56,279 nucleotides of DNA from an uncultured Methanomassiliicoccus sp. (GTDB lineage: Archaea > Thermoplasmatota > Thermoplasmata > Methanomassiliicoccales > Methanomassiliicoccaceae): assembly GCA_905203995.1 (NCBI GenBank), contig CAJKXZ010000007.1:1-56279 (forward strand). The letters run 5' to 3'. The notes under the pieces were generated by a model. It saw only the letters and a list, made by a program, of their open reading frames with translations, had not been told where the DNA came from and searched no databases. Both the position numbers and the translations under genes were made by a program. This document shows, one piece after another, positions 36,336 through 43,942 of the stretch. Within the stretch, counting starts at the first letter, position 1, and each line of letters opens with the position of its first letter.

Positions 36336-36967
36336 TGTTCTTCCTCTGCCGGAACTTTTTCTTTTTTAGGAAGGTAACCTTTGGCGATGATGTAGATCTC
36401 CGAACTGCTGTCGCGGGAGGCTTTCGGTGAGTGCAGCTTAACCATTTGAAAGCTGGAGCGCACATCATTAAGGAAGCCTTTCATCAGATCGCCTTCAAAA
36501 ATCTTCATGACCAGATTGCCGTGGGGTTTCAAAACCTGCCGGGCAAAGTTAAGCGCGTAGGTACAGAGTTCTACCGAGCGGGCATGGTCCATCGAATAAC
36601 TGCCGCTGATGTTAGGCGACATGTCTGAAATAACCACATCGGCTTTGCCTTGCAGCAGCTCTTTGAGTTTTTCAGCAGTTTCCGGCTTAAGCATGTCTCC
36701 GCGGATCGTCTGCACGCCTTCCAGCGGGTCGATTTTCTGCAGATCGACGCCGACAACTTTGCCGCTTTCACCAACCCGTTCTTTGGCAATCTGCAGCCAT
36801 CCGCCCGGCGCTGCCCCCAGATCCGCTACGGCGTCGCCTTGGCGAAAAATATGGAATTTATCATCGATCTGCGCCAGCTTAAAGGAAGCACGTGACCGGT
36901 AATTCAGCTTCTTCGCCAAACGGTAGTAATGTTCTCGCTTTCTTTCAGCAAGCCATCTGTCGCTCAT
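36332..36967 (-). CDS. rlmE: 23S rRNA 2'-O-ribose uridine methyltransferase (RlmE/FtsJ)
   Basis: This 211-residue SAM-dependent RNA methyltransferase of the FtsJ/RrmJ group modifies a 23S rRNA A-loop uridine ribose in its bacterial homologue. It shows YRSRASFKLAQID near 24-36 (first Lys), the SAM loop VADLGAAPGGWLQ near 48, VISDMSPN near 110 (catalytic Asp), LVMKIFEG near 150 (Lys) and SSSEIYI near 187 (Glu), completing the K-D-K-E tetrad. Length is normal. It is first gene of a two-gene unit; the ATG overlaps the following gene's stop at the other end. Confidence 0.93.
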   Translation of the reverse strand: MSDRWLAERKREHYYRLAKKLNYRSRASFKLAQIDDKFHIFRQGDAVADLGAAPGGWLQIAKERVGESGKVVGVDLQKIDPLEGVQTIRGDMLKPETAEKLKELLQGKADVVISDMSPNISGSYSMDHARSVELCTYALNFARQVLKPHGNLVMKIFEGDLMKGFLNDVRSSFQMVKLHSPKASRDSSSEIYIIAKGYLPKKEKVPAEEEQ

Positions 36968-37057
36968 TGCGATACAATTGAAGGCCGTGCTTTAAAACTT
37001 TGGTAAAACGGCAGAGTTTAGCGGCTGATTAACGTAAAAATGGAGCAGATTGCATAG

Positions 37058-37115
37058 TTTAGGCATACCAAACATTTATTAGGCATAACTAAAATACAGT
37101 TTTAGGATAGCCGAA
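37058..37115 (+). promoter_or_regulatory. Three DtxR-like iron boxes in the feo promoter
   Basis: Three similar imperfect palindromes lie in tandem: TTTAGGCATACCAAA (37058-37072), TTAGGCATAACTAA (37079-37092) and TTAGGATAGCCGAA (37102-37115). Each matches the DtxR/IdeR/MntR-like consensus TTAGG-N4-CCTAA in most arm positions, and their centres are about 20 and 23 bases apart. A TATA-like TAAAATAC (37090-37097) overlaps the second, and the third covers the expected start region, as needed for iron-dependent repression of feo. Confidence 0.6.
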
Positions 37116-37148
37116 ATAATCCTTACCAATCGCCGAGGATTAACGGTT

Positions 37149-37373
37149 ATGGGTGATACGATGTTACTATCAATGGCTGAATCAGGAGAAAATGTAGAGA
37201 TCAAACGCATCTCTGGCAAAGATGAAACCCGCCGCCACTTAGCAGGCATGGGCTTTATTGAAGGACAACGAGTAACAGTCATTTCCGAATTAGCCGGCGG
37301 CTTGATCTTAGAGATCAGAGGTGCCCGTATCGCTATCGACCGCGGCATGGCTAACAGAATTGTGTGTGAGTGA
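37149..37373 (+). CDS. feoA: FeoA-type SH3-like protein (first copy)
   Basis: This 74-residue FeoA domain is a small SH3-like beta barrel that assists ferrous iron transport by FeoB. It shows ISGKDETRRHLAGMGFIEGQRVTVIS near 20-45, with the family's G-x-R-R-HLA-x-MGF-x-x-G pattern, and IALDRGMA-like IAIDRGMANRI at the end. GAGG lies about ten bases before the ATG. It is the first gene of feoA-feoA-feoB-Cys-rich, behind three iron boxes. Confidence 0.9.
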   Translation: MGDTMLLSMAESGENVEIKRISGKDETRRHLAGMGFIEGQRVTVISELAGGLILEIRGARIAIDRGMANRIVCE

Positions 37374-37375
37374 CG

Positions 37376-37600
37376 ATGATGAAAACGCTAAAAGACGTAC
37401 AGTGCGGCGATAAAGTAACAGTTATCAAAGTACACGGTGAAGGCCAATTGAAGAGACGGTTCATGGATATGGGCATAACCAAAGGCTGTGAAATTTTCGT
37501 CCGCAAATTAGCGCCTTTGGGCGATCCCATTGAAGTCACCGTGCGTGGCTATGAACTCAGTCTGCGGAAATTAGACGCGGAAATGATCGAAGTTCAATAA
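37376..37600 (+). CDS. feoA: FeoA-type SH3-like protein (second copy)
   Basis: This is a second FeoA domain of about 74 residues, diverged from the first but with the same core: LKRRFMDMGITKGCEIFVRK near 23-42 and YELSLRKLDAEMIEV at the C-terminus. The frame can also start with GTG at 37370, which overlaps the first feoA stop; the ATG at 37376 (or 37379) is preferred, with GTGAG close upstream. Two FeoA proteins beside one FeoB is a known arrangement; each may play a distinct role in gating or assembly. Confidence 0.9.
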   Translation: MMKTLKDVQCGDKVTVIKVHGEGQLKRRFMDMGITKGCEIFVRKLAPLGDPIEVTVRGYELSLRKLDAEMIEVQ

Positions 37601-37650
37601 CTGACTGTGTAAATTTGACCGGTCTCTGCCGGTACATTGGAGGTTGATTA

Positions 37651-39783
37651 ATGGTAATTAGGTTAGCGCTAGCTGGCAACCCAAACTGCGGCAAAACAAC
37701 GCTCTTCAACAATTTGACAGGCACTACCCAGCACACCGGCAACTGGCCGGGCGTAACGGTGGAAAAGAAAGAAGGGAAATTAAAAGGTAATAAGGAAGTA
37801 ATTGTCACGGATCTGCCGGGAATTTATTCTTTATCACCTTACAGTCCCGAAGAAGTTGTCGCACGGGATTATTTAATAAAAGATAAACCAGAAGTAATTA
37901 TTAATGTTGTAGATGCGACCAATCTGGACAGGAATCTCTATTTGACAACTCAGTTGATTGAGACAGGCATTCCTGTAGTGGTAGCGCTCAACATGATTGA
38001 CGTGGTTGAGAAAAATGGCGACCAGATCAATGTCGAAAAACTTTCCAGTCTGCTGGGCTGTGAAGTAGTAAAGATTTCTGCCTTGAAGAAAATCGGCATG
38101 GATAATTTGATCACAACAGCTGTTAACACGGCTAAAACTAAAAAGAAATTCCTAATCAAGCAGATATTTTCTGATAAACTGGAAAAAATTATTGCTGATG
38201 TTTCAACGATCATTGCTAAGCAGACAGAAGAACACCAGACACGCTGGTATGCGGTTAAACTTTTAGAGAAGGATGAGCAGGCAACAGCCTCTTTGCTGCT
38301 GACGGCTCAACAAAAAGCAGAAATTGAGAAAATTGTCACTAATTTAGAGACAGAATTTGATGACGATGGCGAGAGTATCATCACCAATGAACGCTATAAT
38401 TACATTAGCACGGTGGTGAAAGATACTTCTAAGAAAAATAAGAAAAGCGGTCTCAGCACCTCTGATAAAATTGACCGTGTTGTTACCAACCGCTGGCTGG
38501 CCTTGCCGATTTTTGCCGGTGTCATGGTGCTTGTTTATTACATATCCATCTCGACCATCGGTGGCTGGATGACTGACTGGGTAAACGACATCCTCTTCGG
38601 GGAAATGCTCATCCCTGGTGCTGAATCCTGGCTGACTTCGGTCGGTGCAGCGGACTGGCTTAACTCCTTCATTGTAAACGGGGTAATCAGTGGAGTTGGT
38701 GCTGTCTTAGGTTTCCTGCCGCAGATGATTGTCTTATTCATTCTTCTGGCGATCTTGGAAGACTGTGGCTATATGGCCCGTATCGCTTTCATCATGGACC
38801 GCATTTTTAGAAAATTTGGTCTTTCAGGAAAATCATTTATTCCCATCATGATTGGTACCGGCTGCGGAGTGCCAGGCATTATGGCCTCACGGACGATTGA
38901 GCAGGAAAGTGACCGCAAGATTACTGCGATGACTACTACTTTCATTCCTTGTTCAGCTAAGATTCCCATCATTGCTTTAATTGCTGGAGCGTTATTCGGC
39001 GGCTCGGTCTGGATTGCTGTTTCAGCTTACTTCATTGGCGTAATTGCCATCATCATGTCCGGGATCATTCTCAAAAAAATGGAGCGCTTTTCAGGCACAC
39101 CAGCACCGTTTGTGGTTGAACTGCCGCCCTACCACCTTCCTGGTCTCAAAACCGTGGCCTTAAGCACTTCCGACCGTGCTAAAGCTTTCATTAAGAAAGC
39201 CGGAACCGTGATCTTTGTCGCCTGTGCGCTTATCTGGTTCCTCTCATCCTACAGCTGGTCGCTACAGCCGGTAGGCATTGAAGATTCGATCCTGGAATCA
39301 ATTAGTTCGGCCATCTGTGGCATTTTTACACCATTAGGCTGGGGCGATTGGCAAGCAACGGTAGCAACAATTACAGGTTTCATTGCGAAAGAAAATGTCT
39401 TAGGCACTTTCGGTACCCTCTTTGGTTTATCCGAAGTCTCTGATGGTGGAGAAGAACTCTGGGGCTTTGTGGCTGCGTCATTTACGCAACTGTCAGCTTA
39501 CTCCTTCCTCATCTTCAACCTGCTCTGTGCACCCTGCTTTGCCGCTATCGGTGCGATGCGCCGTGAACTAGGCAACAAAGGCTGCCTCTTTGCTGTTGGC
39601 TATCAGATGGTCTTCGCCTATGCCGTGGCCTTATGTGTCTACCAATTCGGCATGTTCTTCACCGGCCACGGTTTCACCGCCTACACCATGCTGGCAGTCA
39701 TTGCCTTAGTCGGCATTATTTACTTCCTGGTCAGACCAGATAAACGCCTAAAAAGTCGCAAGGTGGAGGCCTTAAGGACATGA
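37651..39783 (+). CDS. feoB: Ferrous iron transporter FeoB
   Basis: This 710-residue GTP-dependent Fe(II) transporter has an N-terminal G domain with GNPNCGKTTLFN (G1, near 9), the DLPGIYSL (G3, near 53), VVDATNLDRN and ALNMID (G4, near 115) motifs. A helical GDI-like segment follows, then a membrane domain from about 280 with two Gate motifs: GTGCGVPGIMASR near 410 and CSAKIPIIALI near 432. GGAGG precedes the ATG. It shares ATGA with the downstream Cys-rich gene. Length is slightly shorter than E. coli FeoB. Confidence 0.97.
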   Translation: MVIRLALAGNPNCGKTTLFNNLTGTTQHTGNWPGVTVEKKEGKLKGNKEVIVTDLPGIYSLSPYSPEEVVARDYLIKDKPEVIINVVDATNLDRNLYLTTQLIETGIPVVVALNMIDVVEKNGDQINVEKLSSLLGCEVVKISALKKIGMDNLITTAVNTAKTKKKFLIKQIFSDKLEKIIADVSTIIAKQTEEHQTRWYAVKLLEKDEQATASLLLTAQQKAEIEKIVTNLETEFDDDGESIITNERYNYISTVVKDTSKKNKKSGLSTSDKIDRVVTNRWLALPIFAGVMVLVYYISISTIGGWMTDWVNDILFGEMLIPGAESWLTSVGAADWLNSFIVNGVISGVGAVLGFLPQMIVLFILLAILEDCGYMARIAFIMDRIFRKFGLSGKSFIPIMIGTGCGVPGIMASRTIEQESDRKITAMTTTFIPCSAKIPIIALIAGALFGGSVWIAVSAYFIGVIAIIMSGIILKKMERFSGTPAPFVVELPPYHLPGLKTVALSTSDRAKAFIKKAGTVIFVACALIWFLSSYSWSLQPVGIEDSILESISSAICGIFTPLGWGDWQATVATITGFIAKENVLGTFGTLFGLSEVSDGGEELWGFVAASFTQLSAYSFLIFNLLCAPCFAAIGAMRRELGNKGCLFAVGYQMVFAYAVALCVYQFGMFFTGHGFTAYTMLAVIALVGIIYFLVRPDKRLKSRKVEALRT

Positions 39784-39950
39784 ATCTGGCTACGGCAGTA
39801 ATCACCTTGGTGGTCCTTGCCTGTCTGGCATATGCCGTCTACAGCATCATCAAAGCAAGAAAAAACGGCGGCTGTGGAAGCTGCCCTTCCTGCTCCGGAT
39901 GCGGCGGCTGCCAGATCAAAGTAGAGGATGAGCAGAATAAACACAATTGA
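39780..39950 (+). CDS. FeoB-associated Cys-rich membrane protein
   Basis: This 56-residue protein begins in the ATGA overlap with feoB. A membrane helix (about residues 5-24) and a basic stretch (KARKNGG) precede a Cys cluster, GCGSCPSCSGCGGC (near 31-44), and a short acidic tail. It matches the FeoB-associated Cys-rich membrane protein family found after feoB in many anaerobes. The cysteines probably bind iron or a cluster. It ends just before the operon's terminator. Confidence 0.85.
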   Translation: MNLATAVITLVVLACLAYAVYSIIKARKNGGCGSCPSCSGCGGCQIKVEDEQNKHN

Positions 39951-39958
39951 AACATTTT

Positions 39959-39985
39959 GGGGAGTTTCTCCCTCCCCCATTTTTT
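39959..39985 (+). terminator. Terminator of the feo operon
   Basis: GGGGAG at 39959-39964 pairs with the CTCCCC run at 39972-39977 (alternatively with CTCCC at 39968-39972), followed at once by a T6 run at 39980-39985. It begins nine bases after the Cys-rich gene's TGA. Confidence 0.7.
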
Positions 39986-40070
39986 ACAATTTAATCGCAA
40001 ATATCCTTCAAAGCATGATTTTTTAAAAACAGAATTGCCGTTGATTAAACACAGCAGACTTTAAAATAAT

Positions 40071-40098
40071 AAAAAGTAAGGAAAGTGGGCTTGCGCCC
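40071..40098 (-). terminator. Terminator of the L1-P0-L12 operon
   Basis: On the minus strand GGGC-GCAA-GCCC (plus 40087-40098) is followed by T-rich sequence with a T5 run (plus A5 at 40071-40075). It lies about 27 bases after the L12 stop. Confidence 0.6.
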
Positions 40099-40124
40099 GT
40101 TAGTAAGAAACGTTCTCAACCTGT

Positions 40125-40436
40125 TTAACCGAACAGAGCGGCTAAACCGGCAGCAGCATCGTCTTCGCTGACTTCTTCTTTCTTGTCTTCTTCTGTTGAT
40201 TTTGGAACATCAGCAGGAGCAGCGCCAGCAGCAGCGGGTGCAGCGGCAGCTACAGGGGCGATAGCAGCGGAAGCAATAGCTTCATCGATGTTTACACCCT
40301 CAAGGGAAGCAGTCAAAGATTTAATCTTGGCAGTGTCGGGTTCGACGCCTGCGCTCTTAAGAACGTTTGCGATAGCATCCTCATCAACGGCCTTTCCGGC
40401 AGCGTGAAGGACCAACGCACTGTAGATATATTCCAT
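40125..40436 (-). CDS. rpl12: Ribosomal protein P1/L12 (archaeal stalk)
   Basis: This 103-residue archaeal P1 (L12) stalk protein forms dimers on P0 and recruits translation factors. The helical N-terminal dimerisation domain MEYIYSALVLHAAGKAVDE (first 19 residues) is classic; an Ala-rich hinge (about 58-78) leads to the acidic C-terminal tail ending AAAGLAALFG, which contacts GTPase factors. GGAGG lies just before the ATG. It is the last gene in the L1-P0-L12 operon, 18 bases after P0. Confidence 0.97.
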   Translation of the reverse strand: MEYIYSALVLHAAGKAVDEDAIANVLKSAGVEPDTAKIKSLTASLEGVNIDEAIASAAIAPVAAAAPAAAGAAPADVPKSTEEDKKEEVSEDDAAAGLAALFG

Positions 40437-40454
40437 TTATATTCCTCCAATTAC

Positions 40455-41450
40455 TTAATCAAATAATCCTCCAAATCCAGCAAAGGATCCTCCTTCTTCA
40501 GATTTGGATTCTTCTTCATCGTCTTTCTTCTCTTCGGCCGGTTTCTCCTCAGCAGCTGGTGCAGCCGTAGCTGTAAGTTGCTGTGTTAAACGCTCGTCTC
40601 CAAGTTCGGGAGCACGAGCAGCAATAGCGAGCATTCCTGCATTCGCTTTTGCCAGGAGAAGCTTTACGTTTTCTTTGGTGGGGATCGCAGCTTCGACGCT
40701 GAGCGATAACGCTTCGCGGTAAGCCTTTGCAATCAATGGTTCGATGGTCTCCGTGGTAGGATAGACTATGCTGATACCTAATGCAAAAGCATTGTGCGCT
40801 CCGGTTGCCAACATGTTAACGTAATAGTCAGGTGGCACGTCGAGAACGGTTTTGTCATAGATGACGCCTTCTTCGTATGCAGCCCTCAGATCGAGACCTA
40901 CGATCATCGGCAGAATTTCCAGTTTAGGTAGAAGTTTAGCTAAGTCTTCAGGAATTGCTTCCCCTTGCTTAACCAGAACTTTATCTTTACGGATAACGAT
41001 TTTTCCGCCTTCGATTGCTGCTGGGATGCCTGCTTTCTGTAAATCACCCACAATTGGGCCTGGTTTGAAAGGTGTATCTCCAGCTTTGATCACGATATCT
41101 TCAGGAGCTATGTCGCCAGGTTTCGCAGGAGCAGGTGTTTTGGTCTTCTCCATAGAGCGGAACAGTTTGAAGGGGTTCATCGGGGTGGCAACAATTGCAC
41201 ACTGTCCGTAGACCTTTTCTTTTAACTGCTCTAAGCCTGGTTTTTGTTTAGCGGCCTCGTCTAAAGCTAGAAGCATGAGGTTGTTCCTGGTCATGACCAT
41301 GGAGCTGTTTGCTCTCATGTTGCTTCTAATGGCCTGCATTTGAGGAGAGGGAATTCCGTGGACATCCACGATGGCGACAACTTGTCCGTTTACCATCATG
41401 TCAGCCAGTTCTTTGACCTTCTCTTTTTTCCAAGATGCTACATGTGCCAT
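40455..41450 (-). CDS. rplP0: Ribosomal protein P0/L10
   Basis: This 331-residue archaeal P0 binds 23S rRNA at the GTPase centre and carries L12 dimers. It shows the N-terminal rRNA-binding domain (WKKEKVKEL near 7, VDVHGIPSPQMQAIRSNMR near 30-48), the archaeal insertion domain (about 105-180, with LPPG-like PFKPGP), helical spine for P1 dimers (about 200-290), and an Ala/Glu-rich tail ending AGFGGLFD, the same end type as L12. Its AGGTGAG ribosome site overlaps the TAG of L1. Length is normal. Confidence 0.96.
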   Translation of the reverse strand: MAHVASWKKEKVKELADMMVNGQVVAIVDVHGIPSPQMQAIRSNMRANSSMVMTRNNLMLLALDEAAKQKPGLEQLKEKVYGQCAIVATPMNPFKLFRSMEKTKTPAPAKPGDIAPEDIVIKAGDTPFKPGPIVGDLQKAGIPAAIEGGKIVIRKDKVLVKQGEAIPEDLAKLLPKLEILPMIVGLDLRAAYEEGVIYDKTVLDVPPDYYVNMLATGAHNAFALGISIVYPTTETIEPLIAKAYREALSLSVEAAIPTKENVKLLLAKANAGMLAIAARAPELGDERLTQQLTATAAPAAEEKPAEEKKDDEEESKSEEGGSFAGFGGLFD

Positions 41451-41460
41451 CTTAGCTCAC

Positions 41461-42099
41461 CTACAGAACCTTTTCAGACGGACCCATTGTCGTCTTGACA
41501 TAGGCCGAGTCGATGTTCATTCTTCCTTTCTCAAGCTTGCCGGTAACCCTCTTGAAAATGGCTTCGATATTTTCTGCAATTTGCTCAGGATCCATATCGG
41601 CGGTGCCGACTGGAGTCTGGAACGTTTTACGGTCCTTTGTACGGACAGTTACGCTCTTCCGCAAACTCTCAATCATGGGAGCAGGGTCCGCACCAGGGGC
41701 AATCGGCTTAGGCATCTTACCGCGCGGGGCGAGTACGATACCGAGCCTCTTACCGATCTGGGGCATCAAGGGAGCTTCAGCTATGAAATAATCACATTCT
41801 GAAGCTACTTTTTTGGCCTGTTTTCTGTCATCAGCGATCTTACCCAATTCATCAGGTGTGATCACCATGTCGGCGACATCTTTAGCCTTGGCAGCTAATT
41901 CAGCACCACCGATAACACAGACCTTAATGTCCCTACCTCTTCCATGTGGCAGAATAATATCCTCTTGTATCCTATTCTTAGGATTAGAGAGATCCACATC
42001 CCTGAGGTTTATGGCCAGATCAACAGACTCTGTAAAGTTCCTTTTCGGGGAACTCTCAAGTGCCTTTTTGACGGCCTCTAGGGTCGTTTTTTCAACCAA
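41461..42099 (-). CDS. rpl1: Ribosomal protein L1
   Basis: This 212-residue L1 binds the L1 stalk of 23S rRNA and, in archaea, often its own mRNA. It shows FTESVDLAINLRDVDL near 21-36, LPHGRGRD near 50, and the C-terminal domain with LAPRGKMPKP near 127 and VGTADMDPEQIAENI near 165. The start is TTG at 42099, set by GGAGG eight bases upstream; no ATG is nearby. The stop is TAG, the only amber stop among the window's genes, with an in-frame TAA two codons after it. L11 is not upstream as in many archaea. Confidence 0.95.
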   Translation of the reverse strand: MVEKTTLEAVKKALESSPKRNFTESVDLAINLRDVDLSNPKNRIQEDIILPHGRGRDIKVCVIGGAELAAKAKDVADMVITPDELGKIADDRKQAKKVASECDYFIAEAPLMPQIGKRLGIVLAPRGKMPKPIAPGADPAPMIESLRKSVTVRTKDRKTFQTPVGTADMDPEQIAENIEAIFKRVTGKLEKGRMNIDSAYVKTTMGPSEKVL

Positions 42100-42107
42100 A
42101 GTATATT

Positions 42108-42144
42108 CCTCCTGTAGTGCAAGTGAGCTAAAGCTCTCCTACAG
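42108..42144 (-). promoter_or_regulatory. Leader hairpin touching the L1 ribosome binding site
   Basis: On the minus strand CTGTAG (42144-42139) pairs with CTACAG (42117-42112), and an inner GAGC-TTTA-GCTC (42136-42125) forms a tip. The 3' arm runs into the GGAGG ribosome binding site of rpl1 (42112-42108). This could limit translation from the TTG start, and could be a target for L1 autoregulation; the second part is inference. Confidence 0.45.
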
Positions 42145-42347
42145 TGTGAGTGACTCTATCAGGGTATCATTCTTAAAGTTTACGGTCTAGAGTGTTTAAA
42201 GGCAGAGAGAGTTTTAGAGACGCTGGTAGCCCAATATTCAAGAGATTTTGAAAATGTTCTAGCATTTTCACTAACTAAAAAATCATAAACAGAGCATAGT
42301 TTTATGCGGTGCAGTTCTTCATAGAATCACCTGACCTGGTGCTGGAA

Positions 42348-43079
42348 ATGAAAGAGAATAAATATGACGAAGAAAAATTTTTTAAAAAATATAGTGAAAT
42401 GAACCGCTCCAAAGAAGGTTTGAAGGGTGCCGGGGAATGGTCAGAGTTACAAAAGATCCTACCAGATTTTCAATCAAAAAGAGTTCTTGATTTAGGCTGC
42501 GGATACGGTTGGCATTGCCGGTATGCTGTTGAGCATGGTGCAGAATGTGTCATGGGTGTAGATCTTTCATCTAAAATGCTGGAAGTAGCTGAAAAGATCA
42601 ATGCTCATGAAAAGATTGCGTATCGTCGGGCAGCTATCGAAGATTTAGCTTTTCCTTGTGAAACGTTTGATGTCGTTCTTAGCTCCCTGGCTTTTCATTA
42701 TGTGAAGAATTTTACACCAATAGTGCACAATATCAGCCAATGGCTGAAAAAAGATGGGAAATTCGTTTTCTCAGTGGAGCATCCTCTCTTTACTTCCTAT
42801 GGCACTCAAGAATGGTATCGTGATGAAAAAGGCAATATTCTTCACTTTCCGGTAGACAATTACTTCTACGAAGGGCAGCGGGATGCGTTGTTCCTAGGTG
42901 AAAAAGTAGTAAAATACCACCGCACACTTACAACTTATCTGGACACTCTTCTGCAAAATGGTTTTGAAATCCAGCGGATCATTGAACCACAGCCTCCACA
43001 AGAAATGATGGACCTCCCAGGCATGGCTGATGAAATGCGAAGGCCGATGATGCTCTTGGTTTCAGCAAACAAAAAATAA
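42348..43079 (+). CDS. Class I SAM-dependent methyltransferase of bacterial type
   Basis: This 243-residue methyltransferase has a Rossmann SAM fold: VLDLGCGYGWHCRYA near 46-60 (motif I), GVDLSSKML near 69 and VLSSLAFHYVKNF near 108. The N-terminus MKENKYDEEKFFKKYSEM and GAGEW are distinctive of a group common in gut Firmicutes; I recall this from general knowledge of the family. The ATG at 42348 follows GGTG by about seven bases and fits that N-terminus; the frame extends upstream to a GTG at 42309. The substrate is unknown. It is the only plus-strand gene between the ribosomal and ATP synthase operons, which suggests insertion. Confidence 0.85.
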   Translation: MKENKYDEEKFFKKYSEMNRSKEGLKGAGEWSELQKILPDFQSKRVLDLGCGYGWHCRYAVEHGAECVMGVDLSSKMLEVAEKINAHEKIAYRRAAIEDLAFPCETFDVVLSSLAFHYVKNFTPIVHNISQWLKKDGKFVFSVEHPLFTSYGTQEWYRDEKGNILHFPVDNYFYEGQRDALFLGEKVVKYHRTLTTYLDTLLQNGFEIQRIIEPQPPQEMMDLPGMADEMRRPMMLLVSANKK

Positions 43080-43167
43080 CACGTTAAGAAAATTGGAACT
43101 CTTGAGAAACGACCTGAAAAAGAAATCCTTAGTAATATAGGATATCTAGATTCTTAAAAAAGACTGC

Positions 43168-43308
43168 TTATTCGCCCATGAAAAGGAAGTAAACAATGAG
43201 AATGTAGCCTAAGACTAACATGAAAAGAGAAATGACCCAGAAGGTCTTGAGGTATCTTCCTCTGACCTCTGGATCGTTCCAATCAAAAAGTTTGGAAAAG
43301 AGTTTCAC
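43168..43308 (-). CDS. Small single-span membrane protein at the end of the ATP synthase operon
   Basis: A 46-residue frame starts with GTG at 43308, overlapping the atpD stop in GTGA, and ends with TAA at 43168-43170. Residues 1-20 are amphipathic and charged (KLFSKLFDWNDPEVRGRYLK); residues 22-44 form a hydrophobic helix, ending FMGE. The orientation would put a charged, cytoplasmic N-terminus ahead of one membrane span. The translational overlap with atpD and the absence of another promoter argue that it is made with the ATP synthase. I know no named subunit of this kind. It was missed by the length cut-off of standard ORF lists. Confidence 0.7.
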   Translation of the reverse strand: MKLFSKLFDWNDPEVRGRYLKTFWVISLFMLVLGYILIVYFLFMGE

Positions 43309-43940
43309 TCTTGTGCCTCGCCTTTGCCTTTGAGATGTTTCAGAGAGAACAGGTTATCCCTCTCCATCTCTTCTAGACGGAGTTCGATGAAAGCTTCTGC
43401 TTCCTGAAGTTCAGGAATGACCTTGAATTCCAAAGCATTAACTCTGCGCTTTGTACCTTCAATTTCATTGAGCAGTTTCTTCATTGTTGTCTCGATCTCA
43501 GCTGCTCGGGTGAGTGATTCAACCAATTCCTCGAACGCTTCGGTAGCTTCGTTGATATAGGTGGAAGTACCCACAATACCGTATCCACGCTCGTCAATGG
43601 TGCTTTTGATGGAGTTAGCCTCAATCTCTGGCACCACTAATCCCATGACGTTCTTGGAACGCACGGAGATTTCGGGATGGGTTTTGTGGGCATAGGCCGC
43701 AGACTTGACAGAAATAACCCCGTCAACAGCCATTGCAACATTGATCTTTCTCATGGCAATTTCATGCTGCTTGCTGGCTTCCTCACGAGCCTTCTTAGCT
43801 TCTTCTAGGATTTTGAAGAATTCGAGGATCAGGCCGTCCCTTTTCATTTTAAGGATTTTGTAACCTGACTGCGTTAGCTTAATCCTACGCTTAACATCGA
43901 GCAGTTCGGATCGGGTTGGCTTGACCTCTTTGTTTGCCAT
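43305..43940 (-). CDS. atpD: A-type ATP synthase subunit D
   Basis: This 211-residue subunit D is the central-axis coiled coil that turns inside the A3B3 head. The family start is visible: ANKEVKPTRSELLDVKRRIKL near 2-22 and GYKILKMKRDGLILEFF near 27-43, followed by long helices and a KVIPELQEAEAFIELRLEEMER C-terminal helix. The ATG at 43940 is used; a GTG two codons upstream overlaps the atpB stop. It is the last canonical subunit gene before the 46-residue membrane protein. Confidence 0.95.
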   Translation of the reverse strand: MANKEVKPTRSELLDVKRRIKLTQSGYKILKMKRDGLILEFFKILEEAKKAREEASKQHEIAMRKINVAMAVDGVISVKSAAYAHKTHPEISVRSKNVMGLVVPEIEANSIKSTIDERGYGIVGTSTYINEATEAFEELVESLTRAAEIETTMKKLLNEIEGTKRRVNALEFKVIPELQEAEAFIELRLEEMERDNLFSLKHLKGKGEAQE

Positions 43941-43942
43941 GT

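Noticed and set aside
41461..41463. Functional pyrrolysine in ribosomal protein L1
   Set aside because: The L1 fold is complete before the TAG, and read-through would add only three residues. It is better seen as a tolerated stop with backup.
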